DNA of 64,000 nt from the NCBI GenBank assembly GCA_025210455.1, contig JAOARQ010000025.1, positions 43,564 through 107,563 of the forward strand, given 5' to 3'. Of the stretch, positions 56,377-64,000 are shown piece by piece. The translations under genes were made by a program, and so were the position numbers. The stretch's first letter is position 1; every line of letters begins with the position of its first letter. This DNA comes from Pelagimonas sp. (GTDB lineage Bacteria; Pseudomonadota; Alphaproteobacteria; Rhodobacterales; Rhodobacteraceae). Under the pieces are notes generated by a model. The model worked only from the letters and a program-made list of their open reading frames with translations, made no database searches and was not told where the DNA came from.

Positions 56377-56979
56377 CTAACCGCCAAGGATCACCGGGGT
56401 TTTGTCGCCGTTCAGAAACCGGCGCAGCACAGCGGGGTAGAGTTGATGCTCCTGCACCAGAACCCGTGCTGCCAGATCATCAGGGGTATCGCCCGGCCGC
56501 ACCGGCACTTTGGCCTGCCCTAGAATGGGGCCGTCATCCAGCGCGGGCGTGACTTCGTGTACGGTGCAGCCCGCCAGTGTATCGCCTGCTTCAATCGCGC
56601 GGGCATGGGTGTGCAGCCCTTTGTATTTCGGCAAAAGCGACGGATGGATGTTCAGCATCCGCCCATCCCACTGCGACACAAAGCCTTCGGTCAGCACACG
56701 CATAAAGCCTGCAAGACAGATGACATCAATCGCATAGGGGGCGATTGCCGCCTGAAGAGCAGTTTCGAAACCGGCACGGTCTTTGCCAAAGGGCCTGTGA
56801 TCCACCACCTCGGTGGCGATCCCCATGTCTGCAGCTTTTTGCAACCCACCTGCACCCGGCAGGTTTGACAGAACCAGCGCAGGCCTGCCCGGATGGTCTC
56901 CGGACATGCTTTGCGCCAGTTTCACCATATTAGAGCCCCCGCCGGAAATCAGCAGGGCCACGCGTTTGGGCGCTGTCAC
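56377..56979 (-). CDS. purN: Phosphoribosylglycinamide formyltransferase
   Basis: PurN adds the formyl group from 10-formyltetrahydrofolate to GAR in purine synthesis. The 200-residue product has [15 protein letters not shown] for phosphate binding and the catalytic segment [16 protein letters not shown] followed by [16 protein letters not shown], with the conserved Asn, His and Asp. Its start overlaps the purM stop by four bases, so it is translated from the purMN transcript. Confidence 0.95.
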   Translation of the reverse strand: MTAPKRVALLISGGGSNMVKLAQSMSGDHPGRPALVLSNLPGAGGLQKAADMGIATEVVDHRPFGKDRAGFETALQAAIAPYAIDVICLAGFMRVLTEGFVSQWDGRMLNIHPSLLPKYKGLHTHARAIEAGDTLAGCTVHEVTPALDDGPILGQAKVPVRPGDTPDDLAARVLVQEHQLYPAVLRRFLNGDKTPVILGG

Positions 56980-58022
56980 AGCAAAGATCCCGTGTAGCTG
57001 ACCCCCTCACCTGCGATCACGCTGCCCAGTTCATAGACGGTGTGGCCTGCATCCGCAAAGACCGCGCGCTGTGCCTCGGCCTGATCGGCGGCGACAATCG
57101 CCACCATGCCAATGCCGCAGTTGAAGGTTTTCAGCATCTCTGCCTCAACGATCCCGCCCTGCGCGGCCAGCCATTTGAAGACGGGGGGCAGATCCCAGGC
57201 GTTCAGATCAATCTGGACACCCTGCCCGTCGTTCAGCGCGCGCGGCAGGTTTTCCGTCAGGCCACCACCGGTGATATGTGCCAGACCGTGCAGGCCTTCG
57301 GCTTTGATCGCCTGAACGGCACCTTTGACATAAAGCGCGGTTGGCGCCAGCAGCGCCTGCCCCAGCGTTCCCTCGCCCCATGGGCAATCGGCATCCCAGC
57401 CCAGGCCAGAGACTTCGACGATTTTACGCACAAGGCTGTAGCCATTGGAATGTACTCCGTTGGACGCCAGCCCCAGCAGCACGTCCCCTTCAGAGACATT
57501 GGCCGGCAGGGTCTGGCCGCGTTCCATCGCGCCAACGCTGAAGCCGGCCAGATCGAAATCTCCGTCAGGATACATGCCGGGCATCTCGGCGGTCTCGCCA
57601 CCGATCAGCGCACAGCCGGATTGCACACAGCCTTCGGCGATCCCTTCGACAATGCGCGCGGCCTTGTCAGTGTCCAGCTTGCCCGTGGCAAAGTAATCCA
57701 AGAAGAACAGCGGTTCAGCGCCCTGACAGACCAGATCGTTCACACACATGGCCACCAGATCAATGCCAACGCCGTCCACTTCGCCGGTGTCGATCGCGAT
57801 CCGCAGCTTGGTGCCCACACCATCCGTGGCCGCAACCAGCACCGGGTCCTCATAGCCTGCCGCCTTTAGATCGAACAGCCCGCCAAAGCCACCAAGCCCG
57901 GCCATCACACCGGCGCGGTTGGTGCGTTTTGCTGCGGGTTTGATGCGGTCCACAAGCGCGTTGCCTGCATCAATATCGACACCAGCCTGCGCGTAGGTCA
58001 GCCCATTCTTGCCATTGCTCAT
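56976..58022 (-). CDS. purM: Phosphoribosylformylglycinamidine cyclo-ligase
   Basis: PurM closes the imidazole ring (FGAM to AIR). The 348-residue protein carries the family blocks [73 protein letters not shown] and [20 protein letters not shown] lies before the ATG at 58022; a longer frame to 58085 lacks support. It forms an operon with purN. Confidence 0.95.
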   Translation of the reverse strand: MSNGKNGLTYAQAGVDIDAGNALVDRIKPAAKRTNRAGVMAGLGGFGGLFDLKAAGYEDPVLVAATDGVGTKLRIAIDTGEVDGVGIDLVAMCVNDLVCQGAEPLFFLDYFATGKLDTDKAARIVEGIAEGCVQSGCALIGGETAEMPGMYPDGDFDLAGFSVGAMERGQTLPANVSEGDVLLGLASNGVHSNGYSLVRKIVEVSGLGWDADCPWGEGTLGQALLAPTALYVKGAVQAIKAEGLHGLAHITGGGLTENLPRALNDGQGVQIDLNAWDLPPVFKWLAAQGGIVEAEMLKTFNCGIGMVAIVAADQAEAQRAVFADAGHTVYELGSVIAGEGVSYTGSLL

Positions 58023-58219
58023 CGGGATCTCCTGAGGGAACTCATGTGTTAGAGGGCGCATACCTGAACACGGCGCAGCCTGCAATGTGCGCCTGCGCTG
58101 GTTTCGCGTGATGTGTGCGCAAACAGGCCCTCATCAACACGTCAAAGCGCGAGATGCCACAAATTGTCTTTTTTGAACAATCGCCTTGACCAGTTGAAAT
58201 ATACCCGACACATTCTGAC

Positions 58220-58229
58220 GCTAATTAGC
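58220..58229. promoter_or_regulatory. GCTAATTAGC palindrome upstream of the giant protein gene
   Basis: The perfect 10-bp palindrome GCTAATTAGC also occurs at 11315-11324 beside the luxR-type gene, where it extends to TGCTAATTAGCA. Both copies are in spacers. The 316-base spacer 58023-58338 between purM and the giant gene otherwise shows AT-rich promoter-like sequence and no gene. Confidence 0.35.
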
Positions 58230-58338
58230 ATATGAATCGACTTTAACAGAAGTTAGCCGGATCCCTGGCTGTCGATATTGCCAGATTTTAATGTGCCGCT
58301 CACCAACTTGGCCGCGGCGTAGATTGAAAGAGAGTTTT

Positions 58339-61300
58339 ATGCGCTATTTCGTAGATGTTCATCACTACTTTGACCTGCACAATGGCTATATCGATATCGC
58401 GCTGCATTCCCTGTCGGATGCCGGGGTCGCATCGGGCCCAAGCTATATGGGGTATAATATCGACGTTGACGGGAACTATGTTCCAGCAGATCCAACCTCC
58501 CCCGGCCAGATCGCGCTGCGCGGCAGTGGTACACCATTGCTGAATGCGCCACGCGCCAGTTTTACCATCGAAATTGAAGACGACGGCGACAACTTTGCCA
58601 ACTGGCAGGCGGTGAACAGTGCGATTCAGAGCGCAATTGCGGGGAACGGGCTGATTGACCCTGCGGTGCTTGGCAGCACCAACAGCCTGCCTGAAGGGAT
58701 CTCTGCGCTCTTTGGACTGGATCTTGTCGAAGAGTTGTCCGTGTCCGTTCTGGATACGACCATTGCCGGGCGTCGCCTGCTGGAAAATGTAGTTATTCCG
58801 AAGGCTTACGCGGCAATCTTTGGCAGCAGCGTCCTGCCCACCCTGTCGAATTTTGACAACACCAAACGCGCGTTAATCAATGCCTTTATCGCAGTTGAGA
58901 AAGTGCAGGGCAGCCCCGTCGGGGCCGAGTATATTGCCACCATGATCGGCCAGAACGAGATGACTGCCCGCTATGGTCCAAGCGATCTAAGTCAGCTCAA
59001 TCCCTGGATCCCGAATGTTCTGCCCAACTTTGGCGCGCAGCTGCCTTCTGACTTCCGGATTCTTGCCGTTGATAGTACGAGCGGAGCCATGGCCGTCGCT
59101 GCGCCTACGGATGACACTGGAAAAAACAACCTGGTCATACTGACGCCTTTCACCAACCCGATCTCGGGTGGGGAAAGCAGCGTCTTCCGCGCGCGCGTTC
59201 TGGAATGGCCCGATGATCAGCCGCCACTGGCCTCGGCCTTTGAACACGCGCTACTCAGCGCTTCGTCGTCAGCTTCGTCGCAGATTTCTGATGGCGGACA
59301 GGGCAACTCCTGGAGCGATGATTTGCCCGCGGATGATGTGGAGGAGATCATCTTTGCGCAAATTTTGGGTCAAAGCGGTGCCGGACCCAATGGTGCCCCC
59401 TTGGGCGATGATGCCTATGACGCAGTCTTTTTGATCCCACAGGGGTTTGGCCCCGGAAAAGTAGCCCCCTTCCCCTACCCTGCCGCATTGGCCAGCGCGA
59501 CAACCGAATCCGAAGTGCTGGCCGCACTAAGCGACGTAATCGCAGCGATCAATGGGATAGAACTGCCGGTGATCGACTTTGTGCCCGCCAACGACGAGGG
59601 CAATTTCGGCATCTATTCAGGCGGTTTGAACGCGCTCAACGGGCCACAGATTGCTGCCTTCCTGCTGGGGCTTCCACTGGATCACAGTTTCTCGGACGGG
59701 GTGACGCTGGACTCGGTGCTGGATGGGCAGGTCTCGGTGGTCAGCGGCCTGACACTGCGCATCCCCGATCATCTCAATCTTAAAGAAATCGCCCGGGGCA
59801 CGACACCGGATGGCAACGGGTTCATCGCGCTTATACCTGAAAGTGAGGACGACAGCACAGTAATTTGGACTCTGCCCGGTATCAGCGCCGCAGTCTTGAA
59901 TGCCGTGCCTTCGCAGATCAAAATTGTTCAGGGCGGCACCGAAACCAATCTGGCCGATCTGAAACCTTTTGGCCCACTCCTTAACCCGGCAGATATTTCA
60001 GGCCAGCAGGTGGATGGGACAGATCTGGCAGAAGAGATTGACGCCAGTTTCACAGATGCCAATGGCGACCAGCTGACCGGCGGCCATGACACTGTCTTTG
60101 CCCTCGATGGTGATGACACGATCCACAATAGCTTTGGCAATGATGTCATCGACGGTGGCGCGGGCCATGATACCGTTTATTACGGCCAGTTCGCCTTTGA
60201 TGGTTTCTGGGTTGAAGGTGACAGTACATTTGTCATCGAACAGGAATATGCCTCTGGGCGGTTCGAAGTTGACCGCCTGACCAATGTCGAACGCCTCAGC
60301 TTTGCGGACGGCAGCTATGCGACCTTCACGCTGGGGGAGACCAGTGCCTCTATCACGCAGTACAGCGCGGATGGATCACAGATCATCGGCCTTGCTGAAC
60401 GCGATTGGAGCCCCACCGGCCTCTTCAATGCCCGCTATCAGGAATTCACCAATGGTGTCCTGACGCAGTTTTACCTGCGACAGAAGGACGGTCTTCGGAT
60501 CGAAAAGGAGTTCGACAGCGACGGCCGCAAAACCATGCAGCGCACCCGTGATGGCGATGACAATTTTGACTGGACCTACAAGCTGCGCCAGTTCCAGAAC
60601 AGCGAGTTGATCTATAGCCGCACGGTCTATGACGATAGCACACGTGAGGAGTTCACCTATTCAGGTGATGATCTTATTCGCTCCCATATCTCGGATGACA
60701 AACCTGAGACCGATTGGGCAAGTATTTCCAAGGAGTTCGATATTTTTGGTTTCGTGTCGTCTGAGAAAATCTCCTATGATAACGATGATTTTGTGAGCCG
60801 GTCCTTTTCTTATGGAGATCTCGCCGAAGTCTCGTTGTTCGATGGTGACCAAAGCGAAACTTGGCTATCTAGATCTGTACGCTACGACCCCGGGACAGGT
60901 GTCGTTATGAGAAAATCAGTCACTAATCACGATGGATCATCGCATTATTTAGATATCAACCCCTATACAAGAACCCGAGTCGTTTCCGAAACAGATCGAA
61001 TGGGACCTGACGGCGACAATGGGGAACACCCTTGGCAGCACAAACACTGGTCTTACAGCGGGACCGGGCAACTCACATATAAATCCACGACCTATGATAA
61101 CGGTGACTACGAAAGCTATAACTACAATAGTGGTTCGCTGTCGTTCGTCTATAAGCGCGATGGCGATGGTTCAGAAGATTGGTCTGAAATCAGACTTTCT
61201 TACACCACTGGAGGAAAACTGACCAACAAATCGATTACAGAGCTAAACGGCGTGCGTGTGACGACAAGTTACAATCAATGGGACAATGGTTATTCGATAA

Positions 61301-62763
61301 CGCAGCAAGACGGCTTACCCAACGATCCAAATGCCGGAAACGGCGCTATGCCCTGGAAAAGAAAGTTTGCCAGTTACGACGCATTCGGAAACCTGATTGA
61401 AAAACAAATCATATGGGATGACGGCAGTGGGAAGCGCGTCGACGGTGCGGGCAATGTTCTGGAACACACTAGAGTGGACGCTAACGGTGATACTGAAACC
61501 GTCAAATACGCCACGGATGGCAGCAAAACAGGTGTTATCAGAACCGACGGTGACAACAGCGAAGAGTGGCAACGCATTGAACTCCGATTTGATGCCAATG
61601 GAGACGTTACCTTTAAGTCGGTCACAAATTCTGACGGAATTCTTACCTCTGTTGAACAAACCGCTATGAATAATTGGACACGGATTACTAAAATCGACGG
61701 GCTGATCTTTGGGTATGGAGATTCAGGCAGTGCCCCTTGGTATAGAAAAGTGCAAGACACTGACACAAACGGTGTTGTTAGGTATAAATCGACCACGATG
61801 GACAACGGCGACAGTGTTTCCCGCTATTTCTCAGCAGATGGCATTTTGACCTCACTGTCGCGGTATGACGCAGATCAAAGCGAAAGCTGGCAATCGCTGT
61901 CGTTCCAATATTTCGATGACGGCTCTTTAGACACACGCTCCATCACCAAGAACAATGGAGACATAGAAACAAAACAGTTCAGGCCAGGCGGAAGCCTTTC
62001 CAGCCTTTCTCTAGTGGATGGAGATGGGTCCGAGATCTGGCACAGGCTCACCTATACTTATACTTCTTCCGGCAACCTGCTCACGCTGCGAACGGAAAAT
62101 AGTGCGTTCAGCAGTCAATACGAAGAAAAAACCTTCAACGACGCTGGCGTATTGATCAGGCTTGTCCAACAAGACGGCATCTATGAGCAAAGCATGCATG
62201 ACTGGTCCAAAGTGACGTCCGTGTTCGACGGCGACGGTGTTCTTCAAAGCAAGCATATTGAACTTGACAATTACGGTGCTTCAGCCAGCACGGTCTATAA
62301 CGCGGACGGCAGCCGCGTTGTGACAGCACAGGATGGATCTGCCCACAACAGCCAACACGCGTGGCACACGAAGGTTTCGACCTTTGCTGCCGACGGCTCT
62401 CTGGCGTCTGTCAACCGCACCATGGACAGTGGCGAGCAGACCGAAACAGGCTTTGATGCGGCGGGCAATATCATCTCGACGACCGTGTTTGATCATGCCG
62501 ACGCCTTTATCTGGTCCAGCAAGGCCAAATCCTTTGATGCGGCAGGTGCACAGATTGGGGATACAGTCACCTATGATGATGGCCGGATCAGCGAAACCAC
62601 CTATGTCAATGGCATAAGAACCCAGCGTGTGGTCACTGACACCGGTGACGCCGTTGGCTGGCAAACCAAGACCTTTGACTACAACGACACCACTGGCGCG
62701 CTTGAGCAGATCATCCGCTTGATGGATGACGGCACCAGCGAAACAGAAAGCTTCCTCATCTAA
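58339..62763 (+). CDS. Giant acidic RTX-type exported protein with tandem Trp repeats
   Basis: A 1474-residue acidic protein with no N-terminal signal, consistent with type I secretion. Residues 1 to about 570 form a unique N-terminal region (MRYFVDVHHYFDLHNGYID at its start). Residues about 576-617 are a short RTX-like block (GGHDTVFALDGDDTIHN, then DVIDGGAGHDTVYYG), which would bind calcium. Residues about 690-1474 hold about 14 repeats of roughly 54 residues with the form DGD-x-SE-x-W, a Y/F-D strand, and G-x-L-x-x-K followed by NGD, loosely like YD repeats. Base composition falls in the middle of the repeat zone. No secretion genes are adjacent. The role is unknown; a surface adhesin or matrix protein is possible. 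Confidence 0.75.
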   Translation: MRYFVDVHHYFDLHNGYIDIALHSLSDAGVASGPSYMGYNIDVDGNYVPADPTSPGQIALRGSGTPLLNAPRASFTIEIEDDGDNFANWQAVNSAIQSAIAGNGLIDPAVLGSTNSLPEGISALFGLDLVEELSVSVLDTTIAGRRLLENVVIPKAYAAIFGSSVLPTLSNFDNTKRALINAFIAVEKVQGSPVGAEYIATMIGQNEMTARYGPSDLSQLNPWIPNVLPNFGAQLPSDFRILAVDSTSGAMAVAAPTDDTGKNNLVILTPFTNPISGGESSVFRARVLEWPDDQPPLASAFEHALLSASSSASSQISDGGQGNSWSDDLPADDVEEIIFAQILGQSGAGPNGAPLGDDAYDAVFLIPQGFGPGKVAPFPYPAALASATTESEVLAALSDVIAAINGIELPVIDFVPANDEGNFGIYSGGLNALNGPQIAAFLLGLPLDHSFSDGVTLDSVLDGQVSVVSGLTLRIPDHLNLKEIARGTTPDGNGFIALIPESEDDSTVIWTLPGISAAVLNAVPSQIKIVQGGTETNLADLKPFGPLLNPADISGQQVDGTDLAEEIDASFTDANGDQLTGGHDTVFALDGDDTIHNSFGNDVIDGGAGHDTVYYGQFAFDGFWVEGDSTFVIEQEYASGRFEVDRLTNVERLSFADGSYATFTLGETSASITQYSADGSQIIGLAERDWSPTGLFNARYQEFTNGVLTQFYLRQKDGLRIEKEFDSDGRKTMQRTRDGDDNFDWTYKLRQFQNSELIYSRTVYDDSTREEFTYSGDDLIRSHISDDKPETDWASISKEFDIFGFVSSEKISYDNDDFVSRSFSYGDLAEVSLFDGDQSETWLSRSVRYDPGTGVVMRKSVTNHDGSSHYLDINPYTRTRVVSETDRMGPDGDNGEHPWQHKHWSYSGTGQLTYKSTTYDNGDYESYNYNSGSLSFVYKRDGDGSEDWSEIRLSYTTGGKLTNKSITELNGVRVTTSYNQWDNGYSITQQDGLPNDPNAGNGAMPWKRKFASYDAFGNLIEKQIIWDDGSGKRVDGAGNVLEHTRVDANGDTETVKYATDGSKTGVIRTDGDNSEEWQRIELRFDANGDVTFKSVTNSDGILTSVEQTAMNNWTRITKIDGLIFGYGDSGSAPWYRKVQDTDTNGVVRYKSTTMDNGDSVSRYFSADGILTSLSRYDADQSESWQSLSFQYFDDGSLDTRSITKNNGDIETKQFRPGGSLSSLSLVDGDGSEIWHRLTYTYTSSGNLLTLRTENSAFSSQYEEKTFNDAGVLIRLVQQDGIYEQSMHDWSKVTSVFDGDGVLQSKHIELDNYGASASTVYNADGSRVVTAQDGSAHNSQHAWHTKVSTFAADGSLASVNRTMDSGEQTETGFDAAGNIISTTVFDHADAFIWSSKAKSFDAAGAQIGDTVTYDDGRISETTYVNGIRTQRVVTDTGDAVGWQTKTFDYNDTTGALEQIIRLMDDGTSETESFLI

Positions 62764-62782
62764 GTGTGCTGTTCGAAACTTC

Positions 62783-62808
62783 GTAAGAGGCCCAAACCGG
62801 CCTCTTAC
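62783..62808. terminator. Hairpin after the giant protein gene
   Basis: GTAAGAGGCC (62783-62792) and GGCCTCTTAC (62799-62808) form a perfect 10-bp stem around a 6-base loop. No T-run follows, so it may be a stability element or Rho-aided terminator. Confidence 0.6.
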
Positions 62809-62888
62809 GCCGCCAAAGCCGAATTTTCCTTTTGCTTTCAAAGGCCCAAGGTTTTTCCTCATTTGTGGGATTTTTCCAAAAATTGCTC

Positions 62889-62917
62889 TTGCAGAGGTCG
62901 GACCCACTGGCTATACA
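62889..62917 (+). promoter_or_regulatory. Promoter of tRNA-Asn copy 2
   Basis: TTGCAG (62889-62894) and TATACA (62912-62917) are 17 bases apart, the same as the promoter of copy 1. Confidence 0.75.
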
Positions 62918-62928
62918 CCGCGCCATGT

Positions 62929-63003
62929 TCCGGCGTAGCTCAGCGGTAGAGCAGTTGACTGTTAATCAATTGGTCGTAGGTTCGATCCCTACCGCCGGAG
63001 CCA
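62929..63003 (+). tRNA. tRNA-Asn (anticodon GTT), copy 2
   Basis: The 75-base gene is identical in sequence to the tRNA at 28207-28281, with anticodon GTT and encoded CCA. Unlike copy 1 it has no clear intrinsic terminator just downstream; an integrase remnant begins 50 bases later, which suggests that an integrated element disturbed the 3' flank. Confidence 0.97.
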
Positions 63004-63052
63004 TACTCACCTAAGTTGTTGATATGGTAGACATAACCCGCTCCGGCGGGGT

Positions 63053-63508
63053 GTGTCATACGAGACTGTCATACATATGACAATCGGCTTGCGTTTCCCT
63101 TCACCTTCGGCGCTCCTACTCAAGAGGCCATCCGCAGCTGATGAGCTAGGCTTTCTGCATCACGTCGAAGCCCTGCGAAGGCGGGGTGAAACCGATCTGT
63201 TCCCGGATATTCGCCCAAAAGACGGTACAAAGGAGCGCTGGGGTGGCAAGCTGGATTACAGGTTCCGCAAGGTGCTGGACAGCCAGCTGCGCACAGGCCG
63301 TGACGGCAAGAGCATCAAATCGTTCCGCCACTACGTGATCACCGAGCTAGGTCGAAACCGCGAGGTGCCAGAGTACGTCCGCAAAGACATCGTCGGGCAT
63401 GTCGGCGGCAGCATCACCGCCGAACGCCATACCGACACCGCAACGCTACAGGAGAAACTCGCCGCAATCAGCACCCTACCGCGGATAAACATCAAACTCA
63501 GCGCGTAG
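63053..63508 (+). pseudogene. Tyrosine recombinase (integrase) C-terminal remnant
   Basis: An open frame of 151 codons matches only the C-terminal catalytic part of a phage-type integrase. IKSFRHYVITELGR supplies the box II arginine (R92), IVGHVGG the conserved His (H116), and AERHTDTATLQEKLAAI is the region that should hold the nucleophile. Here His126 (CAT) stands where Tyr (TAT) is expected, a single base change. The N-terminal domain and box I arginine are missing and there is no clear start. It is therefore a dead remnant of an element that used the adjacent tRNA-Asn as attachment site. Confidence 0.72.
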
Positions 63509-63862
63509 GCTGCTCCCTCAATGGATGCACCACAACGCCTAGGTCCCACGAGCTGAACGGCTACAAACCACGCTGTCCTTGAATAGGATTTTGGTTCGTC
63601 AGGAAACGGTCGCAGCAGCATCCATCCCCCAGCCCCCCCTCGCGGAGGATTTCTGTTCCCATCGAAATTGCGTCCTGCACGGTCACGCGCCCGCGCAAGA
63701 CGTCCAAATTCACTGGTGCGATGGAGCCTCACGCTGCAGCTTGACTGCCCCAGACATCGCCTCGTCCTTGCGGACGTATCTTCTGGGTTCCCAAGGAACC
63801 GAAGACACGTCCATCATGGCGGCTTGTTGGGCCCGTCAACCCTTTCCGGTTTAAATGTGAAC
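63509..63862. other. Spacer with no recognised gene
   Basis: Between the integrase remnant and the IS end I see only short overlapping open frames in several phases, none with a convincing start, family match or coding bias. It is probably decayed mobile-element or insertion-site DNA. Confidence 0.4.
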
Positions 63863-64000
63863 TGAGATACTCCCCAATGTTTGGACAGTTTTCAGCGTAA
63901 GTTAAGCTACTCTCTGCTCCTGCTGATCAAGTTGGGTTTCATCTTTTCTCAGCCAATAAACCACGGCTGGCGGCTTGCCGCCAAGGGCGGAATGGGGGCG
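63863..64000 (-). mobile_element. IS3-family insertion sequence, right end (partial)
   Basis: The last 138 bases contain the end of a transposase gene on the minus strand and a short untranslated tail with TGAGATACTCCCC, a plausible terminal inverted repeat beginning at about 63863. The rest of the element lies outside the window, so the exact end and any target duplication cannot be checked. Confidence 0.65.
63902..64000 (-). CDS. IS3-family transposase OrfB, C-terminal end (partial)
   Basis: Reading from the window edge, 32 codons to a TAA at 63902-63904 encode RPHSALGGKPPAVVYWLRK and then DETQLDQQEQRVA. The RPHSALGG-x-PPA pattern is the hallmark end of the IS3-type DDE integrase domain. 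The catalytic residues lie outside the window. Confidence 0.8.
   Translation of the reverse strand, partial: RPHSALGGKPPAVVYWLRKDETQLDQQEQRVA

Noticed and set aside
28207..63003. Whole 34.6-kb segment between the tRNA-Asn copies as one genomic island
   Set aside because: It contains nrdJ, fabI, pdxH, trpE, purM and other core genes with normal composition, so the repeats are more likely a tRNA duplication.
63331..63732. 133-codon minus-strand frame near the integrase remnant
   Set aside because: It overlaps the integrase frame and decayed spacer, and is rich in Arg and Gly without any motif.

Overview
The window reads as a chromosomal segment of an alphaproteobacterium of the Rhodobacteraceae, most likely the Roseobacter group. 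The pointers are the phoR-pstSCAB-phoU-phoB order, the long N-terminal domains of PstC and PstA, the rpsB-tsf pair, an alphaproteobacterial-type glutaryl-CoA dehydrogenase, a B12-dependent (class II) ribonucleotide reductase, a two-domain cold-shock protein and many one-component signalling genes. Most of it is moderately GC-rich and densely coding; a few stretches are richer in A+T and look acquired. No species is assigned.

Layout. 1-6.7 kb: the end of phoR, then the phosphate-starvation operon pstSCAB-phoU-phoB behind a triple Pho box. 6.8-8.9 kb: a nitrate/NIT-type chemoreceptor. 9.1-10.9 kb: rpsB-tsf. 11.0-12.1 kb: a LuxR-type acyl-homoserine-lactone receptor without a synthase, with a lux-box-like dyad and a terminator beyond its 3' end. 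12.5-14.7 kb: glutaryl-CoA dehydrogenase divergent from a LysR regulator. 14.7-16.5 kb: pseudouridine degradation (kinase plus glycosidase). 16.6-19.2 kb: a DUF502 membrane protein, a patatin-like lipase and 3-hydroxybutyrate dehydrogenase. 19.3-19.4 kb: a predicted small RNA with promoter and terminator. 19.5-27.2 kb: an orphan peptide-binding protein, a three-gene response regulator/FIST sensor/hybrid kinase operon and an EnvZ-like kinase. 27.2-28.3 kb: a metallo-beta-lactamase-fold hydrolase and tRNA-Asn.

28.3-30.9 kb is an accessory islet beside tRNA-Asn: a HEPN-type DUF4209 protein and an HNH nuclease that has lost its catalytic histidines. 30.9-34.9 kb: a chemoreceptor with a very long periplasmic domain next to a periplasmic binding protein. 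35.2-38.2 kb: a hydantoinase/oxoprolinase and a glycosyltransferase. 38.4-39.3 kb: an acidic RTX-like protein. 39.7-43.3 kb: nrdJ behind a long control region that carries an NrdR-box-like palindrome, a CtrA-type site and DnaA-box-like repeats. 43.9-58.0 kb: ordinary housekeeping genes (tRNA-Pro, DUF192, cold shock, pdxH, fabI, an L,D-transpeptidase, two LysE exporters, gpt, an aminotransferase, a PpiD-like chaperone, trpE, sufE, a lipoprotein, rnd, purN, purM).

58.3-64.0 kb is the second accessory zone. It holds a giant acidic exported protein with a short RTX block and about 14 copies of a roughly 54-residue Trp-containing repeat, a second tRNA-Asn that duplicates the first together with its promoter, a dead tyrosine-recombinase remnant and the end of an IS3-family element. 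The most interesting signals are the predicted small RNA at 19.3 kb, the lux-box region beside the orphan LuxR, the nrdJ control region, the tRNA-linked HEPN/HNH islet and the giant repeat protein.
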